A DNA stretch of 64,000 bases, from contig NC_087383.1 in the NCBI RefSeq assembly GCF_963675165.1, forward strand, positions 3,750,979 through 3,814,978. Reading direction: 5' to 3'. The stretch is from Halichondria panicea (Eukaryota; Porifera; Demospongiae; Suberitida; Halichondriidae). A program made the position numbers and the translations under genes. Below, piece after piece: positions 1 through 12,166 of this stretch. Each line of letters begins with the position of its first letter. Positions within the stretch are counted from its first letter, which is position 1. The notes beneath the pieces were generated by a model. That model saw nothing but the letters and a program-made list of their open reading frames with translations, was not told the origin of the DNA and made no database searches.

Positions 1-956
1 TTTTAAATTAATATCATCAATAGCTATCTCAGCAGTGGAGTCTCTGTGCGACTACAAGCTTGTTTAGCACCACATCTAGCATGGATACGAATTGACTGTT
101 AATTATTTTATAACATTTACGTCATGTTTTACAATACCGTTCTGAGGTTTCTTGGTGATAAAGTGCTGTGCACAAAGATTTGAACTTTGTGGTCACTGTG
201 TTGTGTAGGAATAATTGTACTTGTACACTTATATAGGAAATATGTTTATTAACATGTGAACCTAACCATTTATTGCATTAACTGTGTTAGCTTGGAACAC
301 AGTCGGAATGTTGCTACAATAACCTACATGTGCGTGTAAGAGTGAATGTGTGCGTGGTCACGTAGCTGCTTTCAATCCTACCAATTTGAACACTAAGAGA
401 AGGGTGCATTCATTGTAGTCTTTCATTAGCTGTGGGTTCACGGGATCCTGTGTGGGAGTGTACTGACCTTTCTGGCAGATCCTGATGATACCCTCTTTGT
501 TCTGGGAGAACTCTGGACTAGTGGATGTTTGTCAGCATGAATTGGTGCCAAATGTACATGTAGACAGAGGCTCGTGGTGTATCTGTTGCTGCTCTTGAAC
601 AGTTAGGTGGAATGTGTATTGGGTATTATAGCATTTATGTAATCCTTCTCCCTGTGACATGCCGGGTACATGTAGTTCTCTACTGTGTTGTTCCCTAAAT
701 CTATACTACACATGGTACATGTACCTTGTGTGGAATTAATTACACAATTACACCCTCCCTGACTCTCTTGTATATATAGTACAGGTTTATATGGTGGTGT
801 GTTTATCATCACCACTTAAGCAGTTTCCTGTTACTGTTCTCTTGATTGTCTCTACTAGTCTGTTAGTAGTGTCTGCTGGTCCATAGTCTCCCAAAGGCCT
901 CTCAATGGAACCCTTCAATTGTTAACCCATGTGGGAAGACTGGCTGTGTTATAGTA

Positions 957-1006
957 GTCTGTCTGTCTGTCTGTCGGCTGTCTGTCTGTCTGTCTGTCTG
1001 AGTCTG
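957..1006. repeat. TCTG/GTCT tetranucleotide microsatellite
   Basis: About eleven near-perfect copies of the GTCT unit, interrupted once by CGGC. It is a simple repeat in noncoding sequence. Confidence 0.9.
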
Positions 1007-1437
1007 CCCAAGTGCTGCATAGGCATTAGCTTTAGATTTCCACATAAAAGCTGTGCTGTCCAATAAAAGCACTAACAAACACTGGACTTACAGCTACCTA
1101 CCTACCTACATGTATGCGCTAGGCACTTTTTTTCACATTTTCATGCGAATACTCCAGACTTCTTACTGAGTCTATTGTGACCGTAGTCCCATTGCATGAC
1201 CTACCACCGCAATAATACCGTTCTCAGAGCCTTGATTGCCACCGCTTTGGTTGAAGTTCACTAAATTCTATAAATCTTGTACTGCAATTACAACTATAGT
1301 CTACAAACACGCTTCTAGCGGAGGGTTTAACACTGCACATGTAGTTTTCTAGTACATTTTAATATAACCCCATTGAACCCACTAGGACCTGTTGTACATG
1401 TATGATAAGCAGGTATACATGTACATACGTTTTAGTA

Positions 1438-1604
1438 CCGTATAGCGCCAAATTTCCCCTTTTCGCAGGCTACTTAACATTTCAAGGATTTTGTTTTCAA
1501 GGATAGTCCCCTGTACACTACCGGAAGTATACAGTGATCAATTCTAATTTGAGGTGCATAATTTCAAGGTTCAAGTCAGCTCGTGAAAATTTAGCGCTAT
1601 ATGG
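1438..1604. mobile_element. Degenerate MITE, family A (CCGTATAGCGC ends)
   Basis: The left end reads CCGTATAGCGCCAAATTT after a TA. The right end is a diverged reverse complement (AAATTTAGCGCTATATGG). The same end sequence bounds the much better preserved copy at 27272-27465, so I assign it to the same family. It has no coding capacity. The length (about 167 bp) and TA context are consistent with a non-autonomous DNA transposon. Confidence 0.55.
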
Positions 1605-2749
1605 TGTTTTGGGTAGAGCATTTTGGGTGTAATAACTGTGGCCTGGGGCCTGGAGTGTGTTAGAGTGCATGTACATGTTACATTAAGCCTCTCTGCCAAT
1701 AAAACTGGCAGTCAGTGTGTTACAAAGCATGAGATGTCCAACATTGGTGCTGGTGCAATAGGAGGTTGTTTGGGTAGCACAGTAACTATTGTATGGTGGT
1801 TGGTGGCGTTGGTGGTTGGTGGTCTTATTCCTAATCTGACCACTGTCTTAGGATGTGACTGGGTTCACTACTTATCTGAATGGTTCAGGTGTGATTCTGA
1901 CCACATGTTTTCAGAGCTACTGTGTGTTGTCTCTCACCTGATTCCCTTGAGAGTTTTAGGCATTTTGGTTGATTGATTGTATGCCTGCATGTACCCACTC
2001 TATTGTACACACTGCAATAATTATATATTATTTAATAATTATTAAAAAGCACATGATAGTCATGTATCCATGATGTGTAGGTTTGAGCCACCCTTAGTGC
2101 AGTCTTCCTTAATTAATCTGGTGAATGTCAATCGCTGTATTTCATGCCTTTTGTCTCTCCTCCCTAGCAATTGTAGTGTCGTATTCCACACAAAAGTTAG
2201 ACCCCATCAGAGTTTAATGTCCAACCATAAGCAGCTCATTCAGTCATAACATTGGTTGAAATGTCAGCCATGTGTGAATGTACTAGACATACATGGCAGA
2301 CACGCTACCTTTTCTTAACGATCTAGAAAATTGGTGTTAAATAAAAGTGTGTAGGTTGGCCTGAACCTTTCCTGTGGGTGGAAACGTGTTTTGTAAGTGG
2401 GTAATACATATAATTATTATACATTATACATGTAATCATGGCGATCTCTTTTGTAGCTATGCAACTTTAATGTAACTAAGGATTTGTCAGCCTAAAGTTG
2501 CTATGACTATCGCAACTATCTGTGCAATGTTGATCTGTTGAAAGTGTCATGGAACCCGTGTTCAGGTGCAGATACATGACTTGGACATGTATGCTAGCGT
2601 ACCTATTAATGTGTAGGGTATACTATTTACAGACACTATTCATAAGAAAGAGACAAAGTAACAGTAACCCGTTAATTTTTGTAGTCTATATATTTCTAGT
2701 TACATTACATGTACATGTAGTAGCAAGAGTGCACTGGTAGTACTGTTAA

Positions 2750-3160
2750 CAGTAGACCCTCGCTAATCAGGACCCCTTTAGTCCGAAACCTCGCAAATCC
2801 GGATAAAATGGCAAAATTAAAAAGAGGAGGGGCTGTTAGTAGAATATGCACACTCTAACTTACCTTGCTGAATCAACAATAATTTTATATAACGTGCTCA
2901 ATACCTCGCCCAAAACAATGGGCACTGCAAAGAAAACAAAGAGAGCTCACACGACTTAGAAATGAAGTTGAGATAAAAGGCTATTATAGCTGTTATATAG
3001 CAGCTTCCCTTCACTCATAATACATGTACCAAGTGTCTTCGTATAGTGATATTTATAATCACTTAATGACATCCGTTAATCCGGAAATTTCATGTATTCG
3101 GATGAGGTACGTCTGGTCCCACTCTATTCGAACTCTATTCGAATTAGCGAGGTTTTACTG
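2750..3160. mobile_element. Non-autonomous Tigger/pogo-like element
   Basis: The left end CAGTAGACCCTCGCTAAT is mirrored at the right end by ATTAGCGAGGTTTTACTG followed by TA. CAGT-(R)-CCTCG-type ends with TA target duplications are known from pogo/Tigger elements, and the element at 35533-35831 has closely related ends. The left flank is AA instead of TA, suggesting decay. Internal sequence (about 410 bp) contains more 'cctcgcaaatccgg'/'ccgttaatccgg' motifs but no transposase frame. Confidence 0.65.
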
Positions 3161-3762
3161 TAGCTAGTACAGACAAATACTACACATGGAATCTGGTTAG
3201 TACATTAACGAAATTGACAATTATGCTGTGGGATACATGTAATTTCCTTGGCAGTGTATACTAACTAGTAATTTAATGATGGTTGACCTTTCGGTTGTGT
3301 TTACACCTGATTTGGTTGTCATCATCTGATAGCACCAAAGCTGACCTTTCCTTGGCCTGTAGTGTCCATGGTAACACTCTGTTCCTGTCATTGTATAGAC
3401 CAGCTATTGTTCTATTAATTAATCAGCTTAGTAGCTATGAATTTTTATCATTCACTCACTTTCGTTTGCTCTGATACTCAAACTGTCTGTCTTCCTTCTT
3501 AATTAGTCTAGCTGGGTAATTGTACAATACTGATACATACATAGTGGAACCATGAGACATTATTGTCAGTTTCAGACATGGTGAATTTACTCTACACACT
3601 GTAGGTACGCAGTGTTATACATGTAGAGATGTCTAAATGTCATACCTGTGGTGTTACTGTTGCTCTACACCAGCTTTAATTGTATCTGTAGCTTAAGAGT
3701 GAGTAATGTAGCTCTAATATTGGTTAGGAACGTGATTTGTGTGTTGTTTTTTAACTACCCTC

Positions 3763-3791
3763 TCCACACACACACACACACACACACACAG
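3763..3791 (+). repeat. (CA)n microsatellite abutting a 3' splice site
   Basis: A run of about 14 CA units ends in CACAG and directly precedes the proposed exon at 3792. The same arrangement recurs at three other acceptors of the PDE8-like gene. Confidence 0.85.
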
Positions 3792-6700
3792 GATTGCAAT
3801 TTAGAAGAGGACAATTGTTTCTGCACAATCAACCTGGGATCTTCCATTTATAGGGTATGTACATGTAGTACATGTGTACATGTGCTGCTGGGTTCCATGT
3901 TCAGTGACTACTATAACACAAGACTACATCATGTTTGCATGCTAGGAATCTGACCTGGGCCTCGGACAGTGTTGGGTGCATGTTTATCCGTGGTCTGCTG
4001 TATCGTGTTAATGTCCTACATGTATATGTAAGGTCATACTACAACACAAGACTACATCATGTTTGCATGCTAGGAGTCTGGCCTGGTATGGACCCATTTT
4101 AACAGGGTCACTTTGAATAGTGTTGGGTGCATGTTGATCTCATTATTCCGTGGTCTGCTGTATCGTGTTAATATCCTATACTATGTAAGGTCATACTATA
4201 ACACAAGACTACATCATGTTTGCATGCTAGGAATCTGGCCTCGGTATTGACCCTTTTACCAGGGTTGCTTTGAACAGTTGGGACAGTTGTTTATCTCGTT
4301 ATTCCGTGGTTTGTTGTATCGTGTTAATCTCCTAATAATGAGCTACAATGTAGGTCATACACTACAGTGGATTGCTGTGCACTTGCAACAGAAAATTGCC
4401 AAACAGCAAAACCACCAGATATGAATTTTATTACCAATAGTAATTCTAAGCTCAGCTTGCATTTTTATTACAATTAGCAGAATCTCATTGAACATCTGCT
4501 TATTCCTAAACATATACAGGTATGAGCAAATTGAATCTACAAGCTGGGCCCAGGGGATTAAATCCTAAAAAGGTGCTCAGTCAAACACCTCCATGCGATT
4601 ATATAGATATTCTCAGGGCACTCCTATTAGTCTCACTCATAGATACCTACAGAATGGATACTTTATGATAGCACTCTTGAAAAGCTTAAGTAGACTAGAA
4701 ATGCATGAAATACATTTCAAGAATGCTTGACTGACTATACAGTGTACAAATGTCATGCATGTAAATTACGTTCTTTGGGGGGGAGGGGGCATGCCTAGAG
4801 AGGTTCAATGAGTGTCTGCTGAAAATTGGTTACTTTCAGTTGGCTCTATGCGTTCTACCTGTAATAAAGTAGTACAGTACTCTTGGAAAAGTTCAAGTAA
4901 ACTCCAGAAAACTGATAATGATATTCATAATAATTTATCTGATTGTGGTTTTGCTGTTTGGCAATTCTCTGTTGCAAGTGCACTGCAATCCACTGTAACA
5001 CTAAGTGAGCATTTTTACATCTTACATGTGTGTGTCTATGAATATGATACACATTCCATTTGTGGACCTAGTTGTTTTTGATGTGGTTAGAGGTCCAGCA
5101 TGTGTACATCTGCTACTGGGTCTGGCCTCTCATGTGGTTGCGTATTTAATGGCTTTGGGTTAAACCTTCCCATGACTGCCACCCCATTACTAATTAGTTC
5201 ACCTTCGTTAAACTGCTGTGTGCATTAAGAATATTACATAACGTACCAGGTCAGCTTCTACATGTATAACAAGTCAACCCACCACTGTCTCGTCTTGCTA
5301 CACACACCCATAAAGTTGTCTATATTCCAAGGATAATTCTGCATCGTACATGTATTGCATTACATTAGCATCCACATGCATACATGTACCACACACATAA
5401 CACACACACACAGGTAATCTTGTACTTCAGTGAGGGCAACCCTCTGGGTCCTCTTCTTCAGAAGAGAGTACGAGACATAGACTACACCGTCTCGCTGTTC
5501 CACTCTCAAGAGAGGGTTGTCGAGGAGTGTCTACTCTCACGACACCCTGCCCTTATTGTCATGGATACCGAGCACAAGCCAATCGGTGGGCTCGGATCTG
5601 TTGAACAACTCTCGAGGTAGCATTGCGCACACGTAACATCATGCCTGCATTGTGGTGTACCCATTATGTGTGTGTGTGTGTGTTGTTTCAATGGATTGTT
5701 GTAACTGGTTTGTTATACCTGAAAGTATACGTTACATAAACTCATTATGAATAGGCATGTTTTCAATTGGTGCTTTTTCTATGCTTCAGGACCATTCATT
5801 CTAACAAGCTCCATCACACGGTCAAACTTCTTCCAGTGGTCAAGAGCTACTCTGCCATTCTGAGCACTGGCATACCTTCGGGAGTGTCCAGAGTAAGTCA
5901 CGACATGTAATGCTTGCATGATGCAGCACTAGAGTATATTGATTCGTTTGGTCTGATCAATGCGGACAGGGATTGTTCAGTATTGAATGGTGACTCATGT
6001 ACGAGTAATAATTGCTTGCTTTTAGACTCAGGTACTTTATGTGTTAGCTTCTCTAATAATTATAGGGTGGTATGGTACATGTATTTCCATTATTTTAGCT
6101 TCTAATGACATTGTGTTGTGTGATGGATTAAAAATTGGTGCCCAATTTCTTTTGCAATGTGAGAAGTGTGTGTAATTATACTCCCTCTTGTACGTGAGTA
6201 TTGTTTGCACTCACTATTGGTGTTATGTCTGCAATCAACAGAGGTCAAATATCTGTTTTGAATACTCCAACACGAAGTGCACACGTTCGTGACTAACTAT
6301 TTTGATTTTTAACGACCTTCTTATGCATGTACTACATGTATGTATAGTTTATATTTATAACGGTCTTCTGTTGTCAAAGCAAGGTTATTTTTAAGTTTTA
6401 GACTCTTTTTTCTTATACTACAGTAACTATATGAGTATGCTGTGTAGCTACAGTGCATTGTTAGTGTCAACAGTATGTTTCTCCTTATGTAGCTTATGTA
6501 GCAATCTTCACATACGCACCATGTGCATACATGCAGTGTTTGATTGTGTGATTACAATGAGTGATGTTTTGTACAGGTGCTGTCGGAGGAAGATTGCCGT
6601 GGTGACCAGTTTCTACTGGCTCTCAAGTTATGGGAGAAGAATGAAGCATTGCAGCAGAAAAAATTATTGTGAGCATTTTTAAGTGGGAGCTACATGTACA

Positions 6701-9700
6701 TGCATTGATTTTTATTATGAAAGCCCTTCCTTCCTATTTGAAGTAATTATCGTATATAGCAGGTGATTTAATTTTCATAGGGTCATGTACTGATCATTAC
6801 CAGCTATCCAAGTTAATTTGTATATTATGTGCATTGTACATGTAGGTATAGAAGAATGTACTGTGCATTGACTGATCTTTCTTTCTCTTCCAGGTTAGGG
6901 AATGTGCTATTTGAGGCAGTGGAACAGAGCAGTGACGCTATCCAGATCACTGGACCTGACAGCTGCATCATGGTGAGTCTCAATGACTGCAATATAGAGA
7001 GAAATTCAAGCGAGGGCTTATGTTGTTTTATTTTATGACTGTTTACATGCACCTCTTTGCAGTTTGTCAATCGGGCGTTTGCCGACATCAGCGGCTATTC
7101 CAGAGAAGAGGTGGTAGGCAAACCAGCCATGGACATACTGAGAACAATTGACTCAAAATCTGTGAGTTTTTTATTGTTACAAGTACATGTAGCTATAATA
7201 ATGAAAGCACCGCAGGTGCTGATGCCTCGATGGAGATGCCAAAGCTACATAACATAAAGCTACTAATAGCTGATGAACATTTTTGCAATAATTATTTTGC
7301 TGCATGCAAACTCAAAGAATGGGTAATGATCGACCATGATTGTTGTTAAAAACGATCGATGCCAAAAGTTCAATTCTAAAATTAATGGCTGCCATCAGCA
7401 GAGCCTTGCAGCTCTCATCCTCACTCTTGCAGCTACCAATAGCTAGCGTCCTAGTACAGAGCTAACTACTAAGTAGAGTAGTAACACTCGGTAAACAAGT
7501 TTGGCTACGTGCTCTTCTGAAAAGGCTGCAATGGCATTCCAAGTAAGCAAAACTAGGCATAACTCGAGAACGAAGCATTATTTTGCAAATCCACGAATTA
7601 AAATCCAAGTAAACATGACTAGAAGCCTATAGAAACTCTTACTTGCACTTGATTCATCCTTGAGCAGCTGTAGCGGTCTACACACACACACAGACACACA
7701 AACACACTACCGTATACCTCGCTTGCGCATGCGCACCGAGGCATAAATATATGTACGTGTTTGCTTATACATACTAGGTTCATTGCTTTTCTTTGAATCA
7801 TATGATTTGAACTCTTTGACCTGCATAATAATATTCTACACAATAGCAACCTACGCATAAAGGCTCCCCTTTATGCGTAGGTCACCTCAATTATTACTAC
7901 ATGCAGTCATACATTCTCCCCACTCACAGGATAATGGCCCCAAGTTGGCGGTGAGTCAAAACCAGAGCTGGGACGGAGTGTGTTTGGGCAGAAGAAAGTC
8001 TGGCTCAATTCTCCGACAGCACATTAAGCTCATACCAGTCAAGACCAATGAAGGGTGAGCAATAGGGTCATCGGCTAGGTGTATGCACATAATTATAATG
8101 TATGTGAATGCAGGTATGTGTACATGTAGATTTTATGGAAGTATGGAATGGTGTTTAGAATATATTTCACTGTACTGGGTAGGCTCTTTACAACCTGGCA
8201 TTACATTTTTAGCTGGGAACTGGTGTACTATCGTCTGCTGTAGGTGTAATGTTAACAAAGTAGCGAGTGGAGATTTAATGTTGATGATTTTTCCAGTATA
8301 CATGTACTGCAGTACAGTAAATGTACCTTTTCACCCAGTACACGTTCCCACAGTAGAATGTTTTTTTTGCTTAGTTGCATACTATTCAGCTCTGATTGCC
8401 CCACCCCTCCCCCACATACACACAGGCGTGCCAGTTTCCACATCACCATTCAGAGACTGCTCTCTTATCACGACTCTGACCACTCCAGAATAACCAGCCC
8501 AAGAACCATGCGTACGCTATGCTTGGTTTATCAGTGTAGTGCTATACAGTAGCTATAGTGCTAGTATTTTGGTAAAGGATCACTGTAACATGTACGTCTG
8601 TATGTGTTTGTGTTTTTCAGATGGTGACCGCCTCCATGCATTCAGCACTCGCCAAGCCTCCCTCGGCTCCATTCCCAATTTGGGGTCAAGACTGGAGATA
8701 CCCATCACTAAGGTGTGTTCTGTAGACCTGTATAGAGTACATGTATGTGAAAGGGAGTGTGTTTTGCGCAGTATGGGAATGTGTTGGTTTATTGTTTAGA
8801 TGTGCAAATGATGAAAATTGTAAATTAATATTTCATTGAATTTGTCCTCTGTAGGCTGTTCAGGTGCTGTCCATAGCTAGGGACAACACTAGCACTCCAG
8901 TTTATGTCAAAGAAGCCTTGGAACAAGCCATGGTGAGACTCAAATACCGTGCAAAGTAATTTTCTGTTTTGTTACATTGAGGCTTTCACTAATGAACATT
9001 GTCCCCCTACCATTCTGTAGGAGATCTTGTGCAGTGCTGAGTTGTTTTCACCAGTGTCTGGGGGCAGGGGCAACTCTCAGAAGGACATAGTCGCTGGACT
9101 GCTAGTAAGTCACTTACATGTACTTCATGATTGAGCTACCTTAGAGCTACGTACTTCTTTGTGGTCACTTTGTGTCCTCTCTTCTCCATACACGTAGAGT
9201 GGCGGGAGATTCCCTGGGACTGGAAACGACATTACAAGAGGTAGCGAGAACATGTGCTCTCTAATTTCTATAAAATCCTTGTGATTTGAATTGCACATGG
9301 CACAGAGGCTTTATTTACCAAATACATGAATACCTTTTCTCCTATGCAGTGGCCCACCCACACAGTCACCTGGCTAGGAACCCACCCATCACACCACCCC
9401 CTCCAGAGGTAAACAGGTTTAACGACAGTTTCATTAGTGGAGTACCTTGTCCGTCTTATCACTTAATTAAAATGTAGAAGCTGTCTTTATAACTTATTGT
9501 GTTGTTGTTTCAATGGATAGGGAAGCTTGTGTTTCAATGTATGTGTGTGTGTTTGTCTTTCACCGCACTCTCCTAAAGAGATCTCCAATATGCGTCAGAC
9601 AATATTTGAATGTATTTTCCCACCCTCTACATGTACATGTAGGTTGAAGATGCTATTCAGAATCTAGACCGCTGGGAGTTCGATATCATCAATTTGGAGA

Positions 9701-12166
9701 AGCTCTCCTCAAATGAGTGAGTGCATGTGGTAATAAGTAAGTAGGTGATATGTTTTGTTCCGGTTTTCTTAACCAATTTCAATTAAAATGTTGCATATAG
9801 CACGCTTTTTCAATATAAATTGACCCAGGTATGTATTTTTTTGTCTCGTCTTTGTTGGCTTAAAGTACGTACACCTACATGTACACCTGTATAGATGTTT
9901 TTTACTTTACTAACTGTACTGCACTCTAAATGTATCCTTACTTTATTATCCCCTTCCTCCAGGCCTTTGTACTATGTTGGGATAAGGGTGTTCAAGAACT
10001 TCAACGTGTGTGAGATTCTGGAGGTGGAGGAGTCAGTGATGGCTTCTTGGCTGAAGCTCATGGAGTCCCATTATCATAGACAGAATGCCTACCACAACTC
10101 CACACATGCTGCAGACGTGCTTCAGGCTACAGCCTACTTCATCAAGATCCTACAAGACTATCTCGTCTCACAGGGGGTAGGTGCATGTACATGTAGGATT
10201 GGCTGGTGATTGATATTTTGTCTCTACCATACGATGGAAATATTCATTTTTCGGTGGTTATGTACATACTACTAGAGTACACGTAGCTTCAAATCGTCAC
10301 CAGAGTTCCTTTTCAGAACTTATCTAGCTTAGCTGAGCTTGACTCAATCTTTCTCTCCCTCCTCACATGCACTCCAGGACATGCTAGAGAGATTGGAGAT
10401 AGCTGCTCTGCTCATCACAGCAGTCATCCATGACCTGGACCACCCAGGACGCACCAACCCTCACCTCTGCAACACCAAGCACCATCTTGCCACACTATAC
10501 AATGACAGGTACAGCACATGCAGCCAGTAACGAGGAGCACTGCATGTATGTGCTGTAGGAATTAGGGTAGCCTCTGTACAGTATATGGGAGACTGTTAGT
10601 CTATATACATGTATTTATCAGGTTTGCATTCAATACAACGGTAGATAGCTTTGATGTTTGTGGAGTATGAGATTAATCACTTTGCCATTGCTTTGAAAAT
10701 TATTTCACCCCTTAGAAATAGTTTAAACCCACTTTCCACTTTTACACACAAACTGCAGCGCTGTATTAGAGAACCACCACATTGCGCTGAGCTTCAAGAT
10801 AACCGAGCAGTCCAAGGGACTCAACATCTACCAAAACCTGGACAGGTATGTATCGTCTTGTGTGTGTCAGTATACATGTCTATAGTAGCCACTGACTGTT
10901 TGATTTACCTATTCTGTGTGAAATGTTTGTGCAGTGTGACTTATCGCAATCTAAGGAGCTCAATTATTGACCTGGTTCTGGCTACGGATATGGCTAAGCA
11001 CTTTGAACACCTGGCGAAGTTCAACATGTACTCTGTAAGTATCGCAATTTAATTGTAGCAGTTTACTATATATTCAGACCCTCATCAACTATATACATGT
11101 GTACCATCAGATGACTTCACGTACATGTACTCTATTGAAAATTAATGTGTACAAATGTAGTTGCTATTTCAATGGCCGACAAAATAGTGTATAATGTGCC
11201 TCAGAATCTTTTTTAGTGATTAACAGTCACCACCCCCCCCCCCACATACACACACACAGGTGGATGGTGAGACTGGCTCATCAACGAGCCTCACGTCGAA
11301 GGACAACAGTCGTGAGAACAGAATGGCCATGAAGAGAGTCTTGGTCAAATGTGCCGATATCTCCAATCCCTGCCGACCCACTGAGCTGTGTCAGGAATGG
11401 GCCACTAGGATTTCAGAGGAGTACTTCAATCAGGTCAGTGATCCATAATGGTCGTTAGGGTAAACCCTGTACGTTGAGATCGAATGTACATATTGATTGA
11501 TGAGTCGCAAGGCTGTGTATGGCTATTTATGTGTCCATAACTTGAGTTAAAAAATTAAATTGTATTTAGTAGCCTGTCAGATTTAGTAGATCCAAGAACT
11601 GGGACGGCTTATCTATAGTAACATGTACACTATGTTCATAATCGTTGGTCAGTGTATTTTGCGTACTGTTGTATCAATTGAGTGTTTTCCTGTTCCTGTA
11701 TAGACTGATGAAGAGAGACGTAGGAACCTTCCCGTTGTGTTCCCTGACTTTGACAGGAAGACATGCATTTTACCAGTCACTCAGGTACACACTGGAGACA
11801 TACACTCGTGTACAATACATCAGTACCTTAGCACAGTACTCATAACACTGTACCCTACATTCACTATTGCACGTGTGCATGTATATGTATGTAAATACGT
11901 GTGCACTCACAGTAACACCCTGTGAGGCATTTCTTATCCAGACTGTGAATTCAATTTTTCTTCTGTGCAGGTTAAATTTATTGACTTTTTTATTTCTGGA
12001 CTTTTCGACGCTTGGCACAGTAAGTTTGGATAATGAATGTTCTCACTACTTCAGCATTAATGTTACTCATTCAGATTTCTGTCCCATACCGCTGGTGATG
12101 GACTACCTCAAGGCTAATTATGAATTCTGGAACAACAAGTCTCCGTCTAATGAAACGGCAGATTAG
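3792..12166 (+). CDS. PDE8: PDE8-type 3',5'-cyclic nucleotide phosphodiesterase
   Basis: High-affinity cAMP phosphodiesterase of the PDE8 class. I traced 22 phase-consistent exons: 3792-3854 (tentative), 5414-5616, 5790-5892, 6577-6668, 6894-6972, 7063-7161, 7930-8054, 8426-8511, 8621-8712, 8855-8932, 9021-9104, 9198-9240, 9350-9408, 9643-9716, 9963-10176, 10378-10508, 10759-10845, 10935-11034, 11260-11433, 11704-11784, 11971-12019, 12075-12166 (735 codons plus stop). Order: receiver-like N-terminal domain (exons 2-3), PAS domain (exons 5-8, with RRKSG), linker with SMA/ITK-like segment, then the HD-type catalytic domain. Catalytic motifs are intact: [30 protein letters not shown], and the invariant glutamine before KFIDFF. 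The length approaches vertebrate PDE8 (about 830); the initiating exon is missing from my model. Only the 8426-8511 donor (GTACGC) is weak. Confidence 0.9.
3909..4358. repeat. Three-copy tandem repeat, unit about 130-165 bp
   Basis: Three diverged copies (about 3909-4036, 4037-4194, 4195-4358) each carry 'aacacaagactacatcatg', 'ccgtggtctgctgtatcg' (last copy slightly changed) and end near 'aggtcat'. Copy 1 has an internal deletion of about 30 bp. It lies in the proposed second intron of the PDE8-like gene. Confidence 0.85.
4364..4998. mobile_element. Foldback element with about 70 bp inverted ends
   Basis: The sequence from about 4364 to 4430 ('cagtggattgctgtgcactt...') is repeated as its reverse complement at about 4930-4998, with a few mismatches. 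The weaker similarity continues inwards. The interior (about 500 bp) has no recognisable coding sequence. This looks like a foldback or MITE-type insertion in an intron. Confidence 0.55.
7330..7747 (-). repeat. Interspersed repeat, family B (inverse copy of 39054-39440)
   Basis: Read on the minus strand from 7747 it begins 'atgcctcg..gcg', carries a (GT)n run, then 'tctataggcttctag', and ends near 'agagctgcaaggct'. The same order of blocks occurs on the plus strand at 39054-39440, and a truncated start occurs at 58417-58480. No coding sequence is evident. It lies in the 7162-7929 intron of the PDE8-like gene. The family could be a SINE or a DNA transposon derivative; I cannot tell. Confidence 0.65.

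Larger units (their letters stand above)
1..3791. other. Repeat-rich stretch without a confident gene
   Basis: I see no convincing gene here. The open frames are short, have no recognisable domain and are not joined by plausible splice sites. The stretch holds a TCTG microsatellite (957-1006), two short inverted-repeat elements (1438-1604 and 2750-3160, listed separately) and many ACATGTA palindromes. One small segment near 483-540 could be an exon on either strand: on the plus strand a good acceptor (branch-like TACTGAC, pyrimidines, then CAG) precedes an open stretch ending in a stop at about 538-540; on the minus strand an open stretch ends at an AAAG/GTCAGT donor. The 5' exon(s) of the downstream PDE8-like gene may also lie here, but I could not identify them. 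Confidence 0.5.

Noticed and set aside
1623-1976. 117-codon open frame on the plus strand
   Set aside because: No true ATG context, no recognisable domain, hydrophobic low-information sequence next to a MITE; treated as chance.
3909-4358. Tandem repeat considered as a CRISPR-like or satellite array
   Set aside because: Only three long diverged units without conserved short repeats and unique spacers, in a eukaryotic intron; a simple local duplication explains it.
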